Positions 23,100-34,231 of a stretch of DNA of 64,000 bases are shown here, in pieces. A model generated the notes under the pieces. It searched no databases. It was not told the origin of the DNA and was given only the letters and a program-made list of their open reading frames with translations. Source of the stretch: Capsaspora owczarzaki ATCC 30864. Its lineage: Eukaryota; Opisthokonta; Filasterea. The position numbers and the translations under genes were made by a program. The DNA lies in assembly GCF_000151315.2 (NCBI RefSeq), contig NW_011887294.1, forward strand, positions 2,066,460 through 2,130,459, in the 5' to 3' direction. Within the stretch, counting starts at the first letter, position 1; every line of letters begins with the position of its first letter.

Positions 23100-25105
23100 A
23101 TGTCAGGCATTGCCGACCCACCGTCTGCGCCTGTGAGCGTGATGCTGTCGACGCCCGTGTTCTTCCGCGCGCCTGGCGTCATGATCCTGTTCCTGTTCCT
23201 GTGGGGCATCAATCTCTCCGTCTTCAAGGCCCTCCGCATCAACTACCACGGCGCGCTGAACATGGTCCCAGGTTGGTCTTCATCGTCGTCGTCGTCGTCG
23301 TCGTCGTTCTCAATGAGTGGTTTCGCCTCGCTTCCATCGCTGTCCGAGTTGAAGCGTTCCACACTAATGGTCGTGTCACGGAGCACATCGGGTGGAAGCG
23401 ACTGGTGGGAAGGACGAGCAAAATGTCAGAGGGACGAAAGGCGGGGAAGAGCGACGTGGCTGCTGTCGGTTGCCAACCGATTTTGGGGAGCGGGGTCACC
23501 CAGCTCCAAGCGTGCAGGTCAAGATTCAAAGGAATGAAACGCTTCGAATGTCGAGTGAACGATGAGCGAGAACGAACGACCCGAAGCTGCAAACAAAACA
23601 GAAAGCAAAGGAAGGAAAAAAAATGGGGAAAAAAAAAAAAAAAAAAAAAAAGGCCCTCAGTGTGAATCCCGCCCTACGTCATTTTGGAGGGTGATTGTTG
23701 GCCACTTTGGCAGATTTTTGTTGACGGTTGTTGAATCGGATTCAATTTTTTGAGCGGGGTTTCTATGCTCTGATTGCAGTACCCAAAAAAAAAAATTGGA
23801 ATCGCTCATGCAAAAATTCTCTTTGGTGCATCACCACCCACTTCACAAACAGAGGACTTGCTGGAGCCGCGGCAAATATTTCAGGCAGTGGGAGTCCTCG
23901 GATCGCTGCTTGCCGTGTGTATCACGGGATATTTGTGGTCGGGAGCGGACGCCGTGTTCATTCCCGAGGCCTATCCCGTCATTTTCTACGCTGCGGCGCT
24001 GCTGATACTGCTGTCGCCGTTCGATCGCTTCTTCCACCGACAGCGGATGGCAGCGTGGGGAATTCTCCGGCGCGTGTTTGCTGCACGCGTCCCCATCGCC
24101 TTCACGGAGGTGCTTGTGGCGGATGGCTTGACCTCGCTTGCCAAGGCCTTTGGCGACATGGAAGTCACCATTTGCATCATTTCGACCGTTGTGGCCGTGG
24201 CGTGGTCTGGAGGCGATCCAGACCATGTGCACACGCACAACCTGGAGGAGGACGCGTACAATGCGCTGCCTGGGTGCATTCACTCGTTTTTCATCCCCAT
24301 CATCATCAGTGTTCCGTTCGTGGTGCGACTACGGCAGTGTCTTGCCGCTCGCCAGCATTATCTCTCCATCGGCGCCTCTTCGTCGTCAACGTCTGCCGCC
24401 AGCGCGGGCTATTCCAACCCTGGTGTCGTCGCGGGAACACCTCTCGTCCAGGGTCACGATCCGGCAACCCCGTTGTCAGCGTCCGCATTCGTGTCAGTGT
24501 CGCCGCTTGCGAGTCTGACTGCTGCACCAAGCGGACCGGCCGCTGCAGCAGCCAGTCATCGCATCGCATTTGATGCCATCCCGCTGTTTGGCCCGTGGCT
24601 CAATAGCTTGCCGCACGATGCCGCCGTCCAAACGCTCAACGCGACAAAGTACTTGAGCGCTCTCCCTGTGATTTGGCTGTCTGCCATGAAGCGCAACTAC
24701 CCGGGCTCAGAGTGGCTGCCATTCTACCGAATGCTCTGGCTGCTTGCCGTCTCCATCAACTCGCTGTATGGCTTTGTGTGGGACATTCGCATGGATTGGG
24801 GCTTGCTCCAAAGCAGTGCAGCCAACGGCCCGCTGCTACGGCCACACACGCTCTACCCTGCTGGTGCGTACTATGCCGCCCTGGCGCTCAATCTCGCCCT
24901 CCGCGTGACCTGGTCACTCAAGCTCTCCTCGCATCTCCACCTGACGGGTGAATGGTACATTTTCATGTTTGAAATGCTCGAAGTGTTCCGAAGATTTATC
25001 TGGATCTTCTTCCGCGTCGAGTGGGAGTGTGTCCGCCGAGGGGATGGCATTGCCACGGTGCGAAAGCCGTCCCTCAAGGCTGATTTGGACGACGCGCAAA
25101 AGTGA
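23100..25105 (+). CDS. EXS-domain membrane protein (ERD1/XPR1 family, no SPX domain)
   Basis: Two exons, 23100-23271 and 23853-25105, give about 474 residues. An in-frame ATG at 23061 is an alternative start, but an acceptor-like CAG lies between. The EXS family contains the phosphate exporter XPR1/PHO1 (with an SPX domain) and the smaller Golgi protein ERD1 (without), which recycles phosphate and affects retention of Golgi residents. Signs: WGINLSVFKALRINY at the N-terminus; several hydrophobic segments; PDHVHTHNLEEDAYNALPG region; SALPVIWLSAMKRNY; LYGFVWDIRMDWGLLQ, the most typical EXS motif; and EMLEVFRRFIWIFFRVEWE at the end. No SPX domain precedes it, so ERD1-like is the better match. 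A Ser/Ala-rich loop (about 24370-24560) is an insertion. The 581-nt intron contains an A tract on the sense strand. Confidence 0.85.
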
Positions 25106-25677
25106 TGCGTATTTTTTTGCTGTGACTTGTTGTGACTTGTTGTTTCCAAGAACCAAAACAACAAAACAATTGTTATTTAACATGATCCGTTTGGGGCCCC
25201 CTTTACTCAGATGTAACTGAAGCGATACTGTACGCTTCAAGAACCAATTAGAACAGCCTCACAAAGTGCGGAGGTGGGAAGAGGTATCGTTCATTTTGAA
25301 AACACAATAACGCACACCGACAACGACGACTACAAGCAATCGGCATCGCGCAACACAGCAGCACGCAAAGAAGAAAGACAACACAGAGAGGGGGGAATCG
25401 TCAAAAAAGACAGCTGGCGACGACTGGAAGAACAAGAAGCACCGAAAAAAAAAATCAAATCAACAGAAGGGAACGAAAAAAAAAATCTTGACACGACACG
25501 TGTACGAGCAGAAAAAAAGATCGGGGAAACGCAGGAATACGATCCGAGTACAAAAAACAAGCAGAGTTGCAACGAAAAGAAAAGAAGAAACAGCACGCCG
25601 AACAACAACAAACAAACAAAAAAAAGCAAGCCAGAGCTTGCAAAAAAAACATCAACAACATCAAACCAAGAATTAGT
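25106..25677. other. Convergent intergenic region, EXS gene / SOS
   Basis: A-rich on the plus strand (25340-25675), therefore T-rich as the SOS 3' flank. No gene seen. Confidence 0.6.
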
Positions 25678-28600
25678 TTAGGACGGCGGGGTGGGCAGAG
25701 GACGCGATTTGATCGGAGGGACGCCGGGGCTGGAATTGCTGGGTGAGGTGCTCAGCCCAGGAACGCCAGCCTTCGGGGGCAATGGCGGTGGAGCCTTGTT
25801 CTTCAACGAATTCGAGTTGAAACCGCCGCCGGGGCTGTTAGGGCCAGGGCTGTTGGGGCCCGCGCCAAAGCCGTGCGACAGCGATGGGCTGCCAATTGTC
25901 AGAGGCATGCCGACCTTGGGGGGAAGAGACGGAGGGGTGCCGTGGCCAAACACGGGCGGGCTGCTGCCGCCCACCTCGCTCTGGCGCCGGTTGCGAGCGG
26001 GAATCGGTGGGGCTGCGCCACTGTCGCCACCGGGGCTGTCAGGGCTCACGGACATGACTGAGACTGGGCGCGACTTTGGCGGCAGAGCGGGAGCGGGGGC
26101 TGGGGCCTCCTCTTCGTCTTCCAGGACGGTTTGGCCGCTGTTGGCACGCCCCGTGCGCTTGCCGATCGTGCCGCCGGTTTGGGACAGGCGCTTGCTGTCG
26201 AATCCGTTCAAGTCCTGTTGCGAGCTAGCGCGCTGCATCCTGCCGTCCTTGGCCATCGAGGCAGTCGAGGCCGAGCGCCGCAGGCGGGTCGGCTTGCCTG
26301 AAGGAGCGTCGGGTGCCTTTTCGGCGTTGCGTGGCTCAATTTCGAGCGACTTGGCAAAGCCCTCCTCTTCCTCAATAAACACGGCATGGTAGCAAAAGTC
26401 TTGCAACAGCTGCACAACCGCCAGGTTGTATGGCAAGTTCTGGTGCAGCGCAATTTCGGCAATGACCGACGCGACGCGCCTTCTCTTGGTAAAGTTGATC
26501 AGCTTGATTGCGTCGTTCGCAGTGGGCAGATAGTCGGTGGTGCCATCCTCAATGAAGGTGAGATCGGTGAGGTACATGCCAAAGAATGGAATGCAGGGCG
26601 GGTTGACCGTGTGCAGACGCTCGCGCAGCTTTTTAAAGTTGCCGTCACGCGAGAGAAGGCTGGCGGCGTCGTCCAAAATGGCGCGCTTCTTCGCTGGGAC
26701 TTCAGCCCAGGTGAACTTGAGACGGTACACGGACGTGGCTTGCAGACCAGAGAGAATCTCCATCATGCCGTTAAAGTTGTTGAGACGTTCACATTCGGCG
26801 AGGACCTCGAGGAAGTTGATAATGACATCGACACGCTCCTTCAGGCTCTCGGTATCAACGACGCAGGTAGCCACCCAGCGCGAAACCGCGTTGAAGCGAT
26901 GGATCATCTTGAGCACGTTGGGAGAGCGCTCCTCCTTGTCGCTCTTCACCCATGGCTGGCCAACAAGCTCGGAGGGCTTGATGGTGCGGTAAATGTCGCT
27001 CTCGATGAGCGTGAGCTGGCGGGCAATTTCGATCGGAGAGAGCGAGAGAACATCAAAGTCCTCAATCTTGTCCAACGCGGCAGAGCCCTTCTCGGTCGGC
27101 GGCGGCGGGTCTGAGAAGATGATTGTCTTTGCATTCTCGATTGTTTCACGGCGCTGGCGCACGGCGCGCGTCAAGGACTTGACGGCCTTGTCCATCTTCT
27201 TGTCGCCGCTCATCGAGTCCTTGATAAACTCGAGGAAGCGCTTGAGAAGGTCGGTGTTGTTCTCGAAATCGTAGTAGTGCTTGTCAACCCATTGACGGAA
27301 GACGTTAAAGACACGCAGGCGAACCGGGGTGATGTAGTTTTTGCGGAAACGAAGCAGCTGCTCTTGTGGCACGTTGACGGGCTCGGGCACGTTGTAACGC
27401 TCAATGAGGAGGTTCAGCAGATCGGTCGGGGTGCAGAACGAGCGATAGGTGATGAGGAATTGCGTCAGATAGTTGGGATCGGCGTACGAAGGGTACGTCA
27501 ATCGCTCGACGAGCTTGTAAATGCTGCCACCCTTGATGACGGGCGGGCCGTTGGTCTGGCCCTCTTCCGTCTCGTGCAGAATGTTGGACACGGAGTCTTG
27601 TTGGGCAAACACGTACTGGCCAGGGTTGAGCAGCTCGAGCAGCGGGCCGTCGGACGCCTCGGCTTCGGCAATCTTCTTGTCCAGCGTCTTTTCGAGCGTG
27701 GGGCGCACGGCGAGCGTGTGAAGGGCCTCGAGCCACTCGGCCTTCTCAATCGGGCTCTTGCAGCCGAACGGGTAGCGCTTGCCGTCCGACGTGGTGATCT
27801 CGATCGCAAACTTCATGTCATCCGTGTCTTGGATCTCGCGCACAGTCAGCGACGAGGTCTTGATGCGCTCCTTGACGTGGAAGTCGCAGTTGGCAGAGGG
27901 CTGACCGCGCGGCTTGCACAGCAGAATCAAGTTGTCAAACACAATCAGGTAGCGCTCCTTGGAAGTGGTGAGCATCTTGGAGCCAGCGGCGTCCTTGGAC
28001 TGCACCAGGCCTTCCTTGTACAGATCAGAGCACTGGATGGCAAGATCAGAGCCCTCCCAGTTCTCAATCTTCATTTGAATGTCCTTGAAGATACCCTCGC
28101 TCACAGCCGAGTTTTTGCCGTGCTTCAGGTACGTGTTGTTACGCTTGACCAAAAAGTCCTTGCAAGTGCGCTTCAGCTCGTCCTCGAGGTTCATGAGCGA
28201 GATTTGTGCCTGGCGAATTGAGTTGTGGTCGGGATCCGACGTCTCCGTGCACTTGAGCAGAATCTTCAACAAGTCGAAATAATGGAAGACCTGGTACAAG
28301 GGCTCGAATAGTAGCTTGGGCAGCACATACATGACTGCCTCTTTCATTTTGCGGGCCTGAACACAAGAAAACACACACAAGAAAAACGGGGGGGGGGAAA
28401 AAAAAAGAAATAGGATGAGTCACAGCAACACAAATCATCACTCGAAAAAAGAAACAAAATCAACTGTACCTCAAGGAAGGCAATCACACGGGGATCGCGC
28501 AGAATGGCCTCAAGCTCGCGACGAGAATTCTCAAAGTTGGCGGCATACTCGCTGTAGACTTCAAACTTTTCTTCAAGTGCCATGTCTTCAAAAATGGCGC

Positions 28601-29420
28601 CAACCAGCGGCTTCTTGGGGTTGAATTCTCGCGCCTCCTCGAGGGCGTACACAAACTCGCGCTCGAAATCGTGGATTTCGCGAATGTTGCAGAAAATGTA
28701 GACAATGTTGCGCTCGGTGAAGAGCGAGGGATCCGAGTCTTTGGCGCTCTCAAAGAGCTCGAGGAAAATCTTGACCACCATGTCCACATCGCGCATGTAC
28801 TTGGTCTCGACGGCAAGCATGTCGCGCACAGCCTCCTCCTTTGAGTGGACAACCTTCTTGGGCACGGGCTTGTCCGACTTGAACTTGAAGAGCTGGTCGA
28901 GGACGCGGTCGGCCGAGATGGCCACGTTCACGTCCTTGGGCGTAATGCTGGTGCGCTTGCAGTTGTCCGTGTAGTTACCGGCGAGCTTGAGCACGTCGGC
29001 GGACACGTACTCGAGCACCGCGTTAATGTAGACAGACACTTCGTACTCGGCCTTGATATTTACCGTTGCGCTAATTTCCTTCAAGAGCTTCTGGTAGACC
29101 TTTTCGACGGGGAAGGACAGGATTTGGGCGCTCTTCTTCTTGTTGTCCTTGTACTTGCGGAGGGCATCCTGGGCTTCGCGGACGGCCCACTGGGTCAGGT
29201 CTTCGGGGAAGTTTGCCTTGACGCGGTCCTCGACGTCCTGGATCTTGCGCGGGGCCGGTGTGCACAGGAAGGACAGCACTTGGTAGAGCAGCGAGTCCAC
29301 ATAGACCAGCGTCTCCTCCTCAATCGTCAGTCCCGGATGCACCTGGTGGCCGACGCTCCGGATGGCCTGGATGAACAACTTTTCCCATTTCTGGGCGTTG
29401 GCGCTAAAGTCGTAGTTGGC
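25678..29420 (-). CDS. SOS: SOS Ras guanine-nucleotide exchange factor (first exon not secured)
   Basis: Two long exons are certain: 29420-28470 and 28356-25678 (317 + 892 residues). SOS loads GTP on Ras downstream of receptor tyrosine kinases. The full animal architecture is present, in visible-residue positions: histone folds 1-190 (YEVSVYINAVLEYVSADVLKLAGNY; human has [23 protein letters not shown]); DH domain 195-400; PH about 427-530; REM 592-710 (KLVERLTYPSYADPNYL, ITYRSFC); CDC25 catalytic domain 754-1000 (PIEIARQLTLIESDIYR, NNFNGMMEILSGLQ, NPPCIPFFGMYLTDL); then a proline-rich tail with PPIPAR (PxxPxR, GRB2-SH3 type) and several LPPK motifs. The coding exon at 29420 opens at ANYDFSANAQKW, so a short first exon is missing; a candidate is 30751-30707. 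Confidence 0.95.
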
Positions 29421-30706
29421 CTGTGTGGGGAAGCAAGCGAATCGCAATTCATCACAAAAACAAAAACAAAAACAAAAAGTGAGTTTTATGGAATTGGTTG
29501 GGGGCAGATCAACAAAGGGATGAAAAACCAAAAGATAAAAGGCAAGAAAGGGCCAGAGAGAGAAAGAGTGAGAGAGAGAGAAAGAGGCGATAACACGAGG
29601 AATGATGTGAGGGGAGGGCGTCCATGTGCGAGGGCGAAGAGTGGAATGAAAAAAAAAAGCGGCAGATTGCAGCGTCAACCTGAAGCAGATCAGCTGCGCC
29701 AATGCAGTGCTGTGTTGTGCTGTGTTGTCGGTCGTTCGACAAGCAGGCGTGCGGACAAAGCGACAGTTAGGTAGCCAGCCTGCCAGCCAGCCAGACAAAA
29801 GCAAGGGCACAAATCAACGGCACAATAATGAACACGAAAAGAGTTCCACTTTTCCTTTTCAAGCGGTTCACGCAGAGTAGTCAAATTGAAAAATAAAATA
29901 AATAAAAAATAAAATAATAAATAAAAAGAATAATCAAATAATAAAATAACGAATAAAAAATGCATTTCATACGCATTGCAAAGGACAGATGGCAAAAAAA
30001 TGAAGGAAACGAAAAAATTCATTGAGAGCAAAAAAAAAATGAAAAAAAAAATGAAAAAAATGATGAAAATTGGCGAGACACATGCGACAGAGAAATGTGA
30101 CCCTGGCAGAGAATGATTTGGGGGGGAGGGGAAACGTGGCTATGCTGGTCGTAGTATAGTGTGTGTGTGTGCGCGTGTGGAATGAAAGAACAGAATCAAA
30201 CAAAAAAAAAAGTTTCATACGGCAGACTGAATGGAAAAGCAGCTTCAAAAAAAAAAAAATGTTCGTCCAGCATTTCAGCATTGGGTGTCGACAACCGCAC
30301 ACTTTGCCGCATTCCAACGAGCAGGGCATCCACACCATGCAGCCCCCAACCTCAGGCAGTGTTAGTGTTCATTGACCACCAATCGCACCAGACGACCAGG
30401 GAGTGAGGCAACGAGCAAAGACGAATGCAAAAACCCAAACGAAAAAAAGGAGCCAGACAGACAAAATAAAACAAAACGATTGGAAACTTCAGGTTTTGCT
30501 TGCTTCCCTTCCCTTCCCCCCATCCCGCCACAACCGACCTTTGACCGTGCCCTTGTCTCGCGATGGGCCCGGATTCAGCCATGGGACAAGGAGCACGGGG
30601 GCCCAGCAATCAATGACACATTTTCGCAACAAAAGCGAGAACAAGAACCAAAAAAAAAAAAAAAAAAAAAGTTGGTTGAGGAGCGACAAGCTACCCCGCT
30701 CTTCAC

Positions 30707-30751
30707 CTCTTCAATGTCTTCGCCGTCCCCGCCCCATATCCCTCTGTTCAT
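30707..30751 (-). CDS. SOS: Candidate first coding exon of SOS
   Basis: ATG at 30751, 15 codons ending GACATTGAAGAG before GTGAAGAG. It is phase 0 as needed to join the exon at 29420, leaving a 1,286-nt intron. The peptide is acidic like the animal N-terminus but has no convincing similarity; other candidates are possible. Confidence 0.25.
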
Positions 30752-32366
30752 CAAATCTAGTCGTGCAACAGCAGCAAACTGATCCTGAGCCACAATGCCA
30801 AAAGAGAGCCGGAGCAAAAACAAAAAAAAAAAAAAACCTTCAGTGCTGAGCTCAGAAGAGCTTTTTTTATTTATTTTTTTTTTTAATCGCAACCGCGCTC
30901 ACGAACCGCACGCCCCGCTCGCGCACCCTCCAACGCGCCCGCTGCCTCGCCGCCGCCAGCCACACCACGCTGACTGCTGCTGTAGAAGGGTAGGGTGGCG
31001 TGGCAGCACCCTGCTGGCCGTCAACGCAGCATCGCATCGTTCGAACAGAACGAACAAAATTTTGTGTTTTTTTTTTAATATTATGAAAAAAAAACCAAAA
31101 ACGCTGACTGGAATCGCAGCCAAAGTTGCTGTTGTTGCCCGGGGAGTCCGCCTTCGGTCACCGCAGCGGCCATCACGCGCGAGTCTGACCGCCGTGGCAC
31201 ACGCAGGAGGCAGCCGCTGGGCTGGTCGGGAGGATGGGAACGAGCGGATGAAAGCGGAACGGCAATGTCACACAATAACAACAACAACAAAAAAAAAAAA
31301 AGGATAATAATTTTTTTGTTGTTTTTGTTGTTGTTTGCTTCTTTTTTTTTTCTTTTTTTTTTTTTCTTATCCTTTGCTGCCAGCAGTCGCCTTCCCCGCG
31401 CTCACTTTCCAACAGCCATGGCGCTGCAATCATCTGTCGCACTCCTGCTGCTGCTGAAGAGGGGGCGCGGCGGTCGAGCCGAGCAAGAGAGGAAGCAATA
31501 GAAAAGGAGCTAAAAAAAAAAAAAAAACTTGTTTTGTGGGGATAAATAATAGAAAAATAATAATAAAAAATAACAATTCGTACCATTTGGTTCTAAAGCA
31601 CAAGAAAAAAAAAAAAGAAAAAAAAAAAGAATGAGCTTCACTTCTTGCTTGGACTTTTGTGTTTTGCAACCAAAGATCCAGAGTGTCGGGTGCCGTGTGG
31701 CGGGTGTCTGGGTGCGCTTGATGGATGGCAAGAATACACGTAAACACGAAGGATGGTGTTTGTGGAAGCGCAAGATCAACAGATTGCCATTCTTTGTCAA
31801 AAAAAACGCGTACTTTTCAGACCCGCTCTTTTTTTTCGATGGTGACGTCTTTTCTGGCTTTTTGTTGCTGGCTCGGGAATGTCATTCTGAGTTCCAGTTG
31901 CACATCGCGTAATGATGGGACAGCAGAACCCAGAATCAGAGCACAATGACGCGCGCCATTGAGCTTGTTTTGAGAAAAGGAGGGAGGAAGGCGAGGCACG
32001 AGCAAAGCGCAAATTTTGGCGCCCATTTTTGGGGTGGCTGGCTTCCCCCCACCCCCCGGGTCTTCTTTCATTCAGCAACAGTGTAAGGGTTGCTACTGAG
32101 AATATCATGCCATGCTACTCAAGCGGAATCAGCGTTTCTGCATTGCGTTCGCACGAGAGAGTCTGCAGGAAATTTTGAAGTCATTCGCTAAAGATCTGTG
32201 CTCAAAGTCTCACTTTCACTCTCTCTCCACCGCCTTCCTCTACAAATTTGCCTCTACAAATTTGCCTCTACAAATTTGTGCTCGACAATAGTCTCTTTTG
32301 TAATCTTCGCCAGTCTCACTCTTTTGTAATTCCCATTCAACTTTTTTCCAACCGAGAGAGGAAGCG
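30752..32366. other. Divergent intergenic region SOS / FYVE-PH gene
   Basis: Many A and T tracts and short frames in all phases; no protein family recognised. A three-copy tandem repeat of CCTCTACAAATTTG lies at 32238-32278, about 90 bp before the FYVE-PH start. Confidence 0.5.
32238..32278. repeat. Three tandem copies of a 14-nt unit
   Basis: CCTCTACAAATTTG three times in a row, the last running into TGCTCG. It lies in the probable leader or promoter of the FYVE-PH gene. Confidence 0.9.
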
Positions 32367-33950
32367 ATGACCGCGACGACCAATTACGCACAGCTCGACG
32401 CGCGCGACTCGCTGACCCACTTTGACGACACGCACGGGGGACTTGGCGCCCGAAACAACGGCCACGACTCAGACGACGACGACGTCCCTGGTGGCGGCAG
32501 CGCTGCGGCGACGGGCAAGGTGCTCGTGTACGGCCGTGGCGGCCAGCGCTGGATGAACCCGGACGAGCGGCCGACGCCATTCCAGCTCGAGGAGCCAGGC
32601 TGGCGCGCCGACACGACCTGCAACGCGTGCATGGCCTGCAACGAGGGGTTTTCGTTCTTTGTGCGCCGGGTAAGCGAGCCGAGTCGCGGTCCACTGCAAT
32701 CGAGACAATAGGCCCATGGAATGCGTCGTCGCGCTCAGTCGCTTTCGTTTCGAGGGCCGTTTGGACGCCAGTGCCCTTCGAGGGGAGGTGGGGGGGCTCT
32801 GTTTGAGTCTGTGGTGGATGTAGAGCAGGCAGCATGCTCCTTCCACAGAGGAGACGGGGAGGCTTGGGGGCAACGGAGGGAGGCTTTTGGCTGGGGGGAA
32901 TGGAGAATTTACAAAGACTTGTTGTAATTGTGTGCCACCCATTGGAAGATGTGCCTCTGAACGAACCGAACCCTCTGAACGACCCTCTGAGGTCATATGT
33001 AGGTGCGTTGTGTTTTAGTGCTCACTGGTGGACTGTTCGACTTTTTCTGGATTGGTCAATTATAGCACCATTGCAGGCGATGCGGCGACTTGTTCTGCAG
33101 CAGCTGCTGTGAGAACGAGCTGCAAGTCATGCGCCTCGGATACCAAGACCCAGTCCGCGTGTGCAAGGCGTGCAAGCCCAAGGTCGAGCGGGAGAATGAG
33201 TTCTTTAGGCTCTACCTCAAGGTGATTCAAAAAGGTAAGAAGTTTCTGCTCTTTTTGCTTTTTTTGCTGGAGCTGCTGGTTTGCGCTGCAGATTTGTTCT
33301 CATGGAAATTTGTGGCTGGGTGCATCCTTGCAGGAGACGTGTTTGACCTTCATCGAGGCAACTCGGCCATCCCAGTGCTTTTGCAGCTCAGCAGTACAGA
33401 ACGGTATGTACGATTGAAGGATGCGTGCGCGTCTCCGAGCCGTCAGTTTTGTTCGACAAGCTCATGCTGAATTGTTCTGCTGTTGGTTCAACAACGCTCG
33501 TGCTGCACGCAGAGATCTCGTGATAACCCAATTGAAGACCGATCCAGACACACGCAAACGCTCGATTGACACGAGCTCGTCCGCGATTGTGGAGAGCCTG
33601 CCGATTGAGGCTTTGGTTGAAGTGCGTCAAGTACGGCGCCAACCGAACGCTGCTGGTAAGTGGGACACAGCCACCAGCGCCATGTCGTCGTCGCTTTCTG
33701 TATGCATGCCTGCTTGTTTGTTCTGGGGCGCTAAACTTGGTGTTTGTTTGATTCACATCGTGCACCAGGCGACCGAGCGGATACTTTTGTTCTCAAATTC
33801 TCCAGCGGTGGCGAGTTTGAATTCTCCTGTGAAGACAAAAAGCAACGCGCCGTGTGGACGACCTCGTTGAGGAGGGCGCTCGAAGTCTTGTTGGCGCGAG
33901 AGTTTGCAGCCACGCCAATCAAAGCCATGGCGGCAGAAGATGCCTTGTAA
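32367..33950 (+). CDS. FYVE-PH domain protein, PI3P-binding endosomal adaptor
   Basis: Exons 32367-32669, 33066-33234, 33334-33403, 33513-33655 and 33769-33950; 288 residues. The N-terminus is acidic/Gly-rich. Residues about 79-145 form a FYVE zinc finger with all signature parts: WRAD (WxxD), CNAC, RRHHCRRCG (the basic PI3P-binding motif), FCSSCC, and VRVCKAC; eight zinc ligands. Residues about 155-270 look like a PH domain: an LVITQLKTD strand, LPIEALVEVRQV, TFVLKFSSGGEFEFSCED, and a closing helix with the typical Trp (AVWTTSLRRAL). FYVE followed by PH and nothing else resembles the C-terminal half of FGD proteins and is the reverse order of PLEKHF/phafin. Likely binds PI3P on endosomes; partner unknown. 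The exon join FVRR|HHCRR confirms the first intron. Confidence 0.88.
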
Positions 33951-34231
33951 CATTGATTTTTTTTGTCGTGTCTTTTGGTCCTGTTGTTTTGCCTTGTACC
34001 TCTGCCTTTGACCAGTTGGTGTTTTTCACCGCATACCTGCTCTATTACTTGCATTCGTGCTTTGACACCTGTTGGAAAATACACTTGGAAACAAACAAAA
34101 AAATCTTGTCGCAAGGGGGATAAAAATCGCAACGTGTATTGTTATTACATGACAATTTGTGTGGATATGAAGAAATGAGTATCTTTGGTGGAAGGATGGA
34201 TGGATGGGTCGCTGTATACTTCAGTCAAGCT

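Noticed and set aside
27277-28221. 314-codon plus-strand frame inside SOS, and 28845-29774 likewise
   Set aside because: Antisense of SOS PH/REM/DH and histone-fold coding; no motif of their own.
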